In this document: in pieces, positions 27,433 to 34,647 of the stretch
How the letters are laid out: each line of letters starts with the position of its first letter
How positions within the stretch are numbered: position 1 is the stretch's first letter
NCBI GenBank assembly: GCA_012523975.1
Contig: JAAYSF010000004.1
Coordinates: 1-50,648, forward strand
DNA from: Veillonellaceae bacterium
Lineage (GTDB): Bacteria > Bacillota > Negativicutes > JAAYSF01
Length of the DNA stretch: 50,648 nucleotides
Reading direction: 5' to 3'
Program-made: the position numbers and the translations under genes
The notes under the pieces: model-generated
Told to the model about the DNA's origin: nothing
Seen by the model: the letters and a program-made list of their open reading frames with translations, nothing else
Database searches by the model: none

Positions 27433-28020
27433 ATGGAACTCAAAAACCAAAATCAAGAAATGACTGCTTTCGAAACTAATAAAGGTGGCAACTATCGTTG
27501 GGTTACAATCACCACTTTACTCCTGGCGATCGGCGCTATACTGCATCTAATCAGCCCCAGCATCGGCGGGGTAACACCAAACTGGACTATTGCTATGTAC
27601 TGCATTGCTATTAATCTGACCAGACCGACACTCGGCCAATCTCTCGGTATTGGCCTTGTAGCAGCGGCCATTAACATACCGACCTCAAAATCAGCTTTTC
27701 CTTATGGCAACCTTTTAAGCGAACCAATTGGAGCTTTAGTCTGCGCTATCATTGTCAGTCTTTCGGTAAGCATGACAATCGGGAACTTCAACTTAAAACC
27801 TGGTGTGAGCGGCTTTTTAAGCACAGTGGCCAGCGGCATGGCCTTTGTAACGCTTTTAAAAGTTGTCCTGTCACTCCCCATGGAAGTTTATCTTTACGCC
27901 ATGATTCCAGTTGTCTTTACAGTTGCAGCGCTAAACGGCGCTATTACCCAAATCCTCTTCTTCCCAGCCCAAAAACTTTTCAACCTAAAAGGAGACAGCA
28001 ATGGCAGCAATAACCTTTAA
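27433..28020 (+). CDS. trpP: TrpP-like tryptophan transporter S component
   Basis: A 195-residue membrane protein with about 6 helices. AIGAILHLISPSIG, KSAFPYGNLLSEPIGA and the C-terminal AALNGAITQILFFP match the layout of TrpP and ECF substrate-binding components. Followed directly by two ATPases and a T subunit, it is the likely specificity subunit of an ECF importer. The Trp T-box upstream makes tryptophan, or a close precursor, the best candidate substrate. AAAGGAGG lies 11 bases before the ATG. The stop overlaps the next gene. Confidence 0.8.
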   Translation: MELKNQNQEMTAFETNKGGNYRWVTITTLLLAIGAILHLISPSIGGVTPNWTIAMYCIAINLTRPTLGQSLGIGLVAAAINIPTSKSAFPYGNLLSEPIGALVCAIIVSLSVSMTIGNFNLKPGVSGFLSTVASGMAFVTLLKVVLSLPMEVYLYAMIPVVFTVAALNGAITQILFFPAQKLFNLKGDSNGSNNL

Positions 28021-28864
28021 CAATTTCAGTTACGCCTACAAACATACGCAAAAAGCGCTTGATAATATCAGTATCACTGTTGAGCAAGGCTCCTTTACAG
28101 CCGTAATCGGCCGAAGCGGTGCCGGCAAGACAACGCTTTGCCTAGCTGTCGCCGGTGCCGTACCCCACTATTTTGGTGGCAGTCTTGCGGGAAGTGTTAC
28201 CGTTGATAACATGTCGACCCAGACTACCGCCATGCATGATTTAGCCCAATCAGTCGGCACGGTGCTCCAAGATTATGAGACCCAACTAGTCACCATGACT
28301 GTTGAAGAAGAGGTTGCCTTTAGTTTAGAAAACCGCGGCCTTGGCAGGAATGAAATCGCGGCTTGTGTATCGGAAACCCTGGCCAAAGTCGGCCTTACCG
28401 GCTTTGAAAAAAAGGAAGTTTCTGCATTGTCCGGCGGCCAAAAACAACGTTTGGTCATTGCCAGTGTCCTGGCTTCCAACCCTAAAATCTTAGTACTTGA
28501 CGAGCCGACTTCGGCCCTTGACCCTGAAGGTACCGAATCAATATATAAATTGCTTGCTGAACTAAATAAAGAGTACGGCATCACCATTATCGTTGTCGAA
28601 CACGAAACAGCCAGGGTTTTACCATATGCCGACCAGTTTATCCTCATGGAAAATGGTCAGTGTATCCAAAGCGCCGACCCAGACCAAGTTCTTACCTATA
28701 TGTGGAAACATCAAATATATACCGAAGCTATTCCACCGCTGTGGGAGCTTAAGCTAACCCTGCAGGACCAAACCGGAGTCCGGTTTAGTGCTTGGCGCAA
28801 TGAACAGGACGCCGTAGATGAACTGCGCAAGGCCTTGAAAAAGGAGGCCTGTATAAGTGCTTGA
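28001..28864 (+). CDS. ecfA1: ECF transporter ATPase (EcfA, first copy)
   Basis: A 287-residue ABC ATPase. Walker A is GRSGAGKTTL, the Q-loop is VLQDYETQL, the signature is LSGGQKQRL, and Walker B is ILVLDEPTSALD, followed by the switch His in VEHE. It pairs with the next ATPase to energise the ECF module. The gene overlaps the S-component gene by 20 bases. AAAGGAG sits before the ATG. Confidence 0.92.
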   Translation: MAAITFNNFSYAYKHTQKALDNISITVEQGSFTAVIGRSGAGKTTLCLAVAGAVPHYFGGSLAGSVTVDNMSTQTTAMHDLAQSVGTVLQDYETQLVTMTVEEEVAFSLENRGLGRNEIAACVSETLAKVGLTGFEKKEVSALSGGQKQRLVIASVLASNPKILVLDEPTSALDPEGTESIYKLLAELNKEYGITIIVVEHETARVLPYADQFILMENGQCIQSADPDQVLTYMWKHQIYTEAIPPLWELKLTLQDQTGVRFSAWRNEQDAVDELRKALKKEACISA

Positions 28865-29699
28865 ATTGAAAAATGTCTGCTTCGCCTATAAAAAACAGGC
28901 TCCAGTAATTAATGATGTTTCTCTGACCATAAAACCCGGCGAATTTTTAGCAATCGCCGGACGCAACGGCAGTGGCAAAACTACCCTAACCCGCCTGATT
29001 ATGGCGCTCAGAAAGCCGTCTTCAGGTGAAATTACCTTAGATGGCTGTTCTACTAAAAAGTTTGGTCCGGCCGAAATGGCGCGGAGTATCGGATATGTTT
29101 TTCAAAATCCTGACCGCCAGATTTTTCGGGATACAGTAGCTAGCGAAGTTTCTTACGGGCCAGAGCAGTTAGGATATGCTCCGACTCTAACCGCGGAGCT
29201 TGTCAGCCAGGCTCTAGCAGCTACCGATTTAACCGAGCTGGCGTCCGCTTATCCGCCTTCACTGTCGCGCGGGCAAAAGCAGCGTCTGGCAATAGCCTCC
29301 GCCTTGGCGATGAAGCCTAGAATGCTCATCCTAGATGAGCCTACCAGCGGTCAGGATGGCCGCGAACGGGACCAGTTGATGAAGCTATTAACTAAATTAA
29401 ATCAGCAGGGGCTTGCCATATTATTGATAACGCATGATATGGACCTGTTAGCGGCCTATGCCAAACGGGTTGTTGTCATGGATAACGGCTCTAAAGCGTT
29501 TGACGGAAGCATAGCAGAGCTTTTCGCTGATGCCTGCCGGCTTAAAAAGTGGGGTCTAACCGAACCTACCGTTATAAACATATCACAAGCTTTAGCCAAT
29601 TACGGCATTACAACGACAACCTCGATCAGTGAATTAAGCAATAAATTAATTGATATTCTGGGGAGGAACACCCATGCAAAAGACAGCTCCGCTTACTAA
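28857..29699 (+). CDS. ecfA2: ECF transporter ATPase (EcfA, second copy)
   Basis: A 280-residue ABC ATPase starting with GTG behind AAAGGAGG. Walker A is GRNGSGKTTL, the Q-loop region is YVFQNPDRQIF, the signature is LSRGQKQRL (Arg in place of the first Gly), and Walker B is MLILDEPTSGQD, followed by ITHD. It overlaps the first ATPase gene by 8 bases. It is probably a heterodimer partner. Confidence 0.92.
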   Translation: MLELKNVCFAYKKQAPVINDVSLTIKPGEFLAIAGRNGSGKTTLTRLIMALRKPSSGEITLDGCSTKKFGPAEMARSIGYVFQNPDRQIFRDTVASEVSYGPEQLGYAPTLTAELVSQALAATDLTELASAYPPSLSRGQKQRLAIASALAMKPRMLILDEPTSGQDGRERDQLMKLLTKLNQQGLAILLITHDMDLLAAYAKRVVVMDNGSKAFDGSIAELFADACRLKKWGLTEPTVINISQALANYGITTTTSISELSNKLIDILGRNTHAKDSSAY

Positions 29700-30342
29700 A
29701 TTGATTCTCACCGTCTTTGTTACCATATGGGCAATTATGCTCGAATCAATTCCCGCCCTCGCAATCTTAATCGGAGCACAATTGCTTATTCTCATACTGT
29801 CCAGAGTCAACGCTAGCATCTACAAAGGCGTAGCTAGTTTACTCCTTTTTGCAGTTATGCTCGGCATCCTGCAGTATGTATTTAATAGTGATATCACGCT
29901 TGCAGCTTTAACTGCTCTTAAAATGACGGCCATGACGCTAATTTTCGTAATCTTACTGACTACAACCAGAATGCAGGATTTGTCAGCAGCCTTAGTTACC
30001 CAGTGCCGTGTCCCTTATGAATATGCCTTTATGCTGACAGCCGCACTGCGGTTTATCCCGGACTTTTTGGCAGAAAGCAAATCAATCCAAGAGGCTCAGG
30101 CCTGCCGCGGTTTTTCAGCCGGCGGTAATCCCATAACCCGCCTGACCTCCTATATGGCAATAATTAAACCACTTGTTTTAAAAGCTGTCGGCCGCTCCGA
30201 AACAATGGCTTTAAGCCTTGAACTGCGCGGTTTCGGCAGCAAACGAACCCGTAGTTTTAGCACCAATGTTGCGCTAGCTACAATCGATTATGCTATGCTG
30301 GCTGCAATGGTAGCAGTTACAGTCGGCCTTGTAATAATATAA
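29674..30342 (+). CDS. ecfT: ECF transporter T component (EcfT)
   Basis: A 222-residue membrane protein with about 5-6 helices. It carries the two coupling motifs of EcfT, ACRGFSAGG (about 142-150) and ELRGFGSK (about 181-188), which contact the ATPases. The start at 29674 has GGGGAGGAAC upstream and lies inside the preceding gene, a normal translational coupling. An in-frame start at 29650 lacks a ribosome site. Confidence 0.9.
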   Translation: MQKTAPLTKLILTVFVTIWAIMLESIPALAILIGAQLLILILSRVNASIYKGVASLLLFAVMLGILQYVFNSDITLAALTALKMTAMTLIFVILLTTTRMQDLSAALVTQCRVPYEYAFMLTAALRFIPDFLAESKSIQEAQACRGFSAGGNPITRLTSYMAIIKPLVLKAVGRSETMALSLELRGFGSKRTRSFSTNVALATIDYAMLAAMVAVTVGLVII

Positions 30343-30364
30343 GCAGTTGTGAAAAAAAACCGTC

Positions 30365-30408
30365 AAAAAAAAGCAAGCGGCACTGACAGGTGCCGGCTTG
30401 CTTTTTTA
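30365..30408 (+). terminator. Terminator of the ECF operon
   Basis: A 13-bp stem (30371-30383 with 30390-30403, one bulged G) with a 6-base loop and a six-T tail. Confidence 0.85.
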
Positions 30409-30544
30409 GTGACTTAAAAAGCCAAGCGGATAGATAATGAATCTAGCGTAACAATTTATCCGCATCAATTGATGGTAGCTATTTTAGGATACCACATGAG
30501 TAAATATCTCATTCTAACACTAGATAAGTGCCACAGCTTAGTAA

Positions 30545-30583
30545 AAACAAAGCCGCTCAGTCTCACATAGTAGGACAAGCGGC
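30545..30583 (-). terminator. Terminator of the His-rich protein gene
   Basis: GCCGCT (30552-30557) pairs with AGCGGC (30578-30583) around a partly paired loop. On the minus strand it is followed by TTTGTTTTTA. Confidence 0.65.
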
Positions 30584-30595
30584 AAAACATTGCTA

Positions 30596-30946
30596 TTAAT
30601 TATTATCTAATACAAGAGCCAGGATTGCTAATGCTCCCAGACTACGCATAACTTCCTCGTGATGCTCTTTCTCGCGCTTCATTCGCTCATGATATTGCCA
30701 ATCACTTTCATGGGAATGCCGTTTCATCTCACGCGCATGCCGTTCTCTTTCTGCTTTTATACGGCGTTCGCGATCATCATCATGATCCCTGTGTCGATCA
30801 TAGCGCTGTTCATAGTGTTTTCCATGATGTTTGCCTTTGTGCTTATTATCATGTTTAGACGATGCCTCAGTTATCGATGCCCCTATCCCAACCTGCATAA
30901 CTCCGATTAATGAAAAAACCACTAATTTTTTAACAAAGCTATTCAT
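30596..30946 (-). CDS. Secreted histidine-rich protein
   Basis: A 116-residue protein of no family I recognise. The frame is open to 31000, but the ATG at 30946 has AAAGGGGG upstream and begins a signal peptide (about 1-28) ending near SITEA. The mature part is very basic with many His and Lys, then His/Arg/Asp/Glu runs such as RHRDHDDDRERR, then a hydrophobic C-terminal LGALAILALVL. The charged middle may form a helix and could bind metal, but no defined site is visible. It has its own terminator and stands alone. Confidence 0.55.
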   Translation of the reverse strand: MNSFVKKLVVFSLIGVMQVGIGASITEASSKHDNKHKGKHHGKHYEQRYDRHRDHDDDRERRIKAERERHAREMKRHSHESDWQYHERMKREKEHHEEVMRSLGALAILALVLDNN

Positions 30947-31096
30947 TTCTAATTTGCCCCCTTTTGCTATTACGGTGGGTCTGGTAACCTTACAATGCAA
31001 TTATAGGTGGCAAATTTTAGATTTATTTTAGAATAATTTACATAATATATGAATTTAGTTTACATAATTTAATAATGGGCCATTGGCCCACTTTAT

Positions 31097-31143
31097 GACA
31101 CCGGGGACGTTGACACCGGGGATTGACACCGGGGACGTTCCTT
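31097..31143 (+). repeat. Three direct copies of TGACACCGGGGA
   Basis: The copies begin near 31097, 31111 and 31124. The first and last continue into ACGTT. They sit at the 3' side of the transposase gene and belong to the same family as the repeats at 33526-33600. Confidence 0.7.
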
Positions 31144-31148
31144 ATTTG

Positions 31149-31889
31149 TCAACTTTTTGCTACAACTCCTCGGGATATCCCCGTTACTCGCTCAATTTGA
31201 CGAATAGATAATCCTTCTTCTTTCAGTTTCCGCAACAATTGATCCCGTTCAGATTTTACCCAAGAACCGATTTCGTGAGGTTCGCGCCCCTGAGTATACT
31301 TCATGATTCTACGGCGTATTTCTTCATTGGTTAAACTGATTTTATCTGAGATTTCAAAAACCTCGTCCGTAATTACCTGATGCAAACGCACCCATTCCTC
31401 TCGCCCTAACATGCCTAACGAAAACATGGTATCGACTAATTCGCCACCAAAAAGATATTCCCGATAACTGCAGAAGGGATAGTCTTCCAGCTTTGCTACC
31501 AGTCCGGCTTTGAGCGGATTTTGATGAATATATCGTTGCAACGGAATAAAGTACTCGTCTATTTCAACTGGGACGCTCTTATACCGGCTGGCTATCAACG
31601 CTCCGCTCCGCTGATATTTTCGGTTAAAATACATGGCATATTTAGTCAGCAATCGCTTCATGATTAGCGATATATCCCCCGATTGCTGTTCTCGCAATAG
31701 GAGGTGGACATGGTTACTCAGTAAACAGTAGGCATGGAGTTCAAAGGCAAGCTCTGCTTTTAAGTGACGCAAGGCTTGCAGCAAATACCTATAGTCGTCT
31801 TCTTCTTCGAAAATATGCTGATGATTAATACCCCGGAACACTACATGATAGAAACCTGTGCTGCTTATTTGCCGTGCTTGCCTACCCAT
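31149..31889 (-). CDS. REP-associated Y1 (IS200-like) transposase
   Basis: A 246-residue protein with the Y1_Tnp fold of the HUH nucleases. The metal-binding motif is CLLSNHVHLLL (about residues 55-65). The catalytic Tyr is in RYIHQNPLKAGL (about 117-128). The N-terminal GFYHVVFRGINHQHIF is typical of RAYT proteins. The C-terminal 60 residues include an HTH-like GLSIRQIERVTGISRGVVAK. Such enzymes are single-copy and recognise REP hairpins. No TnpB partner is present. It is framed by its own repeat family. Confidence 0.88.
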   Translation of the reverse strand: MGRQARQISSTGFYHVVFRGINHQHIFEEEDDYRYLLQALRHLKAELAFELHAYCLLSNHVHLLLREQQSGDISLIMKRLLTKYAMYFNRKYQRSGALIASRYKSVPVEIDEYFIPLQRYIHQNPLKAGLVAKLEDYPFCSYREYLFGGELVDTMFSLGMLGREEWVRLHQVITDEVFEISDKISLTNEEIRRRIMKYTQGREPHEIGSWVKSERDQLLRKLKEEGLSIRQIERVTGISRGVVAKS

Positions 31890-31982
31890 TATATCTCACC
31901 TCTGCCATTAGTATACCAAATGTTGTGATGATAAAGTAATTCCCTTTTTTCCAGTGACAAAAAAGTAACGCCCCTCTGTCAA

Positions 31983-32879
31983 TTAACAATAGTTTACGTC
32001 ACATTCTCCAAAATCCGTTTCTTTTTTAAAAAGTTCTTCAAAGAATTCTACTACACTAGGATGAAAGCTAATGCCCTTATCAAGCAATATTCGTTCAATA
32101 GCTTCATCAGGCGAAAGCGGATTCCTTTGAAAAATAGCACATGTCAATCTGTCAAATACGTTTGCTACACTAACAATACATGAATTAATGTGAATTTCGT
32201 TCTCCTTAATCCCGTTAGGATACCCGCCACCGACATACCTTTCATGGTGTTGTTGAGCTATTAAATATATCCCTGGGGGCAGTTTGTCCGAAACTAATAC
32301 GTCTGCGCCAATTCTAGTATGCTGCTGATAAATAATATCCTGACTGTCGTTAATTGTGGAAGTAGCTGCTAATACAGATGGCGGAAATAGCATCTTTCCT
32401 ACATCGTGAAGCAACGCGCCTATAGCAATCTCTTGTAATGCTTTATTGCTAAATTGCATTTTCTCTGCTATTGCAACAGATATTATGGCAACATTTATGG
32501 AATGAGCATATGTTGCTCTTTGTCCTTGTGAAAATGCTTTTATAATATTACTTAGAGAGAAATCGTTTTGCATCTCACGTAAAACATAGTTCAAATACTT
32601 AGACGCACTTTCTACACTTTCTATATCAAGTCTCTCCAATTTTTCATCTAACTTTTTCGGGAGCTCAAACGGAGAATCATTTAAATTCTCTTCCGAAGAT
32701 TGTGCAGTACCTAGAGGATCTGCTGCCATACGGAAACAAATATTTCTATTCCTAAGTTTCAAAATAAGATTCGTTGTTAAAGGTGTACCTTCCGCCAATA
32801 ATAATCTTCCAAATTTATCCGTTATATCATGGGTAACATACCCGAGAATATCTCCCTGACTTTTTTTATTTATAAACAT
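31983..32879 (-). CDS. HD-GYP domain protein
   Basis: A 298-residue protein whose C-terminal half (about 115-290) is an HD-GYP domain, the class that degrades cyclic di-GMP. LLHDVGKM (HD at 157-158), HTRIGADVL and the HHERYVGGGYPNG segment are present. The canonical DG before GYP is VG here, so activity is uncertain. The N-terminal 60 residues contain VTHDITDKFGRLLLAEGTPLT, a pattern seen in front of other HD-GYP domains. AGGAGGAAG precedes the ATG. A GGDEF protein elsewhere in the window (38807-39961) could make the substrate. Confidence 0.87.
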   Translation of the reverse strand: MFINKKSQGDILGYVTHDITDKFGRLLLAEGTPLTTNLILKLRNRNICFRMAADPLGTAQSSEENLNDSPFELPKKLDEKLERLDIESVESASKYLNYVLREMQNDFSLSNIIKAFSQGQRATYAHSINVAIISVAIAEKMQFSNKALQEIAIGALLHDVGKMLFPPSVLAATSTINDSQDIIYQQHTRIGADVLVSDKLPPGIYLIAQQHHERYVGGGYPNGIKENEIHINSCIVSVANVFDRLTCAIFQRNPLSPDEAIERILLDKGISFHPSVVEFFEELFKKETDFGECDVNYC

Positions 32880-32991
32880 AATCTTCCTCCTATAAGTTAG
32901 GCAATAACCTCAAAATTGTTTTAGGCCCTGCTTGCCTTGTTTTTTTAGGTGTTTTTCGAAGCCTATTGTCCCGACCTGCCTATCCACCATC

Positions 32992-33035
32992 CGAGCAATC
33001 AGTTCTACTAACTCTAGATAAAAACTGATTGCTCG
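32992..33035. repeat. 13-bp perfect inverted repeat
   Basis: CGAGCAATCAGTT (32992-33004) is matched by AACTGATTGCTCG (33023-33035) around an 18-base centre. No T tract follows on either strand, so it is not an ordinary terminator. It may be the trace of an inserted element. Confidence 0.75.
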
Positions 33036-33163
33036 CACATTCACAAATTTCAGTAATTGCTACACTTGCCACAATGGTCATCTCTATGCCTTGAATAATT
33101 TCAGTTGCAATGTTAGCCAGTCGGTTTTAATGATATTGTAGAAATGAGCCGTATGGGCTCAAA

Positions 33164-33422
33164 ATGACATGCCAAATAAGCCACCCCGACCCCATCAAAT
33201 CCTGTTATGCTTTGTTTACGAGACAAAAGCAACATGATGCTTCAGAGGTGATCGAGGTAGGTAAATATCAGTTTATTGGGGCATGCTTACGCAATAGATG
33301 GGCTTTCACAGTTTGTTACTCTACCGTATGGCTATATGTACGCCAATTAAAAAGTCGAAAGATTTAGCCCTCCCGATTTTGATCCAGATGAAGCGACTCA
33401 AGTAGAATGGTACTGCACTTAA
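33164..33422 (+). pseudogene. Remnant of an IS21-family IstA transposase
   Basis: Two pieces in different frames resemble adjacent parts of IstA. The first reads YSTVWLYVRQLK just before a stop at 33365, like the YSTVRRYVRQLK type of segment. The second reads FSPPDFDPDEATQVEW (about 33363-33410), like the FDPGEAMQVDW segment before the IstA catalytic core. A frameshift and stop separate them, and nothing of the rest or of istB is present. The match is from memory of family patterns. Confidence 0.5.
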
Positions 33423-33450
33423 ATTATGGCTAGCGTAGTACTGTGATTCA

Positions 33451-33494
33451 GCTTTTAATATACGCTTATGCCATAGTGGGACCATATTAAAAGC
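33451..33494. repeat. 11-bp perfect inverted repeat
   Basis: GCTTTTAATAT (33451-33461) pairs with ATATTAAAAGC (33484-33494), 22 bases apart. It lies between the istA remnant and the 25-bp repeats and could be an element end. Confidence 0.65.
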
Positions 33495-33525
33495 CATAAA
33501 GGAATACCCTTTTATGCTAGTGACA

Positions 33526-33600
33526 AAAAAGGAACGTCCCCATTGTCACCAAAAAGGAACGTCCCCATTGTCACCAAAAAGGAACGTCCCCATTGTCACC
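33526..33600 (+). repeat. Three perfect tandem 25-bp repeats, REP-like family
   Basis: The unit runs AAAAAGGAACGTCCCCATTG then TCACC, repeated exactly at 33526, 33551 and 33576. A partial ATTGTCAC follows at 33601, and TGACA precedes at 33521. TGACA...TGTCA makes each a potential hairpin. The sequence is the same family as the ends of the transposase element 1.5 kb upstream, but here without a transposase gene. Confidence 0.9.
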
Positions 33601-33620
33601 ATTGTCACTATTGTCGCCCA

Positions 33621-33656
33621 TCACATGGCCCCAAATTTATCCTTTTTAGTAAACAT
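33621..33656 (-). pseudogene. Decapitated gene start (11 codons)
   Basis: On the minus strand GGAAGGTGAG is followed after 4 bases by ATG and an 11-codon frame, MFTKKDKFGAM, which stops just before the repeat array. The good ribosome site and the operator-like palindrome upstream suggest the 5' end of a regulator gene cut off by the repeats. The identity of the lost gene is unknown; TetR type is only a guess from the palindrome. Confidence 0.35.
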
Positions 33657-33692
33657 ATCTCTCACCTTCCTCGCTGTTTCTCATGCTATATT

Positions 33693-33710
33693 TTACCAAA
33701 CGTTTAGTAA
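33693..33710. promoter_or_regulatory. Operator-like palindrome
   Basis: TTACCAAACGTTTAGTAA is an 18-base palindrome with one mismatched pair. It lies 37 bases upstream of the orphan minus-strand start codon. Palindromes of this form are common binding sites of TetR-family repressors. Confidence 0.45.
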
Positions 33711-33874
33711 TGAAACTGTGACATTAATTACCAAACTTGCTGTTTTAGATAGTTAAATCTTGATTGCTATTCGTGGCTTAGAACAAATTTTGAGTCGGTC
33801 CGTTTCGAGCAGCATAAGCTATTATTATAACATTGTCACTGTCATAGCGTCAAATTTGGTAAGCAAATGAAATA

Positions 33875-33892
33875 GCCCCGCTTTCGCGGGGC
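33875..33892 (-). terminator. Probable terminator after the PII-like gene
   Basis: A 7-bp G/C stem (33875-33881 with 33886-33892) and a 4-base loop, with a T-rich tail (TATTTCATTT) on the minus strand. It lies about 90 bases past the PII-like stop. Confidence 0.6.
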
Positions 33893-33978
33893 CTTATAAA
33901 CAAGCTGTGGATTGGCGATTGATAAAAGATATTGATTAGCAAGCTTTGTCACAAACGTCATCTAAAAACAGATCAGAC

Positions 33979-34647
33979 CTACTTATATATGCCGTAAGTT
34001 TTATTTACGTCCTGAATATAAATGATACCATTACCTGGCTCTTCAATTCTCAATTCTTTTCTTATTGAAGATACAATTGCCTCAGTCCTATCTACTTCTG
34101 AGAGAATAATGACAATTTCTTTCTCTGGTTCAATTTCCATTGAGAACACTTTGCTGGTTTCATGAATCCCCGAACCTCTGCCATTAATGATAGTGCCGCC
34201 TTTTGAACCTGCTTTGGTCGCAGCATCAATCACGTCTTCAGCTTTACCTTTATCGACAATTGTTGTTATAACATGATACATGTTGTTACCTACTCCTCTT
34301 TCATTTTTAATACTATCAGACTTATAGCTCCTCGTTCCAATTACAGAACAAATAGAAGTAGTAAATGCTATACCATGATTGGGTTTATTAAATTCAAACT
34401 GATCGTTTAGTTTTTCAAGTGCTTGATATGCTGTTTCTTTTGCTGCAACCATAAAGACAATCTCTTTTTTTACATCGGATAGGCCTAAGAAATCCAAAAT
34501 CCGGTTGTTAACAGTACCCTTTCCTAAGGATACTGTTCCACCGGAAATACCGCATCGCTTAGCCGCTTTTATTAACTTGCTGCCCAAACCAAAGTTTACA
34601 ATTGTACAAATCAACTCTATATCTGACGTTTGAGACTTATCCAGCAT
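33979..34647 (-). CDS. Tandem PII-like regulatory protein
   Basis: A 222-residue protein made of two PII-like domains. The first (about 8-105) has the LICTIVNFGLGSKLIKAAKRCGISGGTV pattern, and the second (about 122-215) has HVITTIVDKGKAEDVIDAATKAGSKGGTI and ends in GNGIIYIQDV. PII proteins usually act as trimers that sense nucleotides and control a partner. The partner is very likely the overlapping DUF1538 membrane protein. The canonical uridylylated Tyr of GlnB is not evident. GGAGG lies 11 bases before the ATG. Confidence 0.82.
   Translation of the reverse strand: MLDKSQTSDIELICTIVNFGLGSKLIKAAKRCGISGGTVSLGKGTVNNRILDFLGLSDVKKEIVFMVAAKETAYQALEKLNDQFEFNKPNHGIAFTTSICSVIGTRSYKSDSIKNERGVGNNMYHVITTIVDKGKAEDVIDAATKAGSKGGTIINGRGSGIHETSKVFSMEIEPEKEIVIILSEVDRTEAIVSSIRKELRIEEPGNGIIYIQDVNKTYGIYK

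Larger units (their letters stand above)
31097..31980. mobile_element. RAYT-type transposase with REP-like inverted ends
   Basis: A Y1 transposase gene is flanked by inverted copies of one sequence family. The left end, near 31123-31152, is a TTGACA...TTTGTCAA palindrome around GGGGACGTTCCTT. The right end, near 31953-31980, is the reverse complement type, GTGACAAAAAAGTAACGCCCC. Two further partial copies of TGACACCGGGGA lie at the left end (31097-31123). The right end reaches within 3 bases of the HD-GYP stop codon. Confidence 0.6.
32880..33978. other. 1.1-kb gene-poor debris region
   Basis: No intact gene is visible. It holds two inverted repeats, an IS21 istA remnant, a 25-bp triple repeat, the start of a lost gene with an operator-like palindrome, and a terminator near its right end. 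These are listed separately. The rest (32905-32990, 33036-33160, 33711-33870) shows nothing I can support. Confidence 0.6.

Noticed and set aside
32905-33130. Minus-strand coding remnant (readable short frames ending in LKKQGKQGLKQF)
   Set aside because: The frames are broken by stops and I could not tie them to any family. Part of the similarity between frames comes from the 13-bp inverted repeat.
33526-33600. Possible short CRISPR array
   Set aside because: The three 25-bp units are contiguous with no spacers and there are no cas genes, so this is a tandem repeat.
33514-33756. An 80-codon open frame across the 25-bp repeats
   Set aside because: Its N-terminal half is translated repeat sequence and the 25-bp unit shifts frame at each copy. 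It has no ribosome site.
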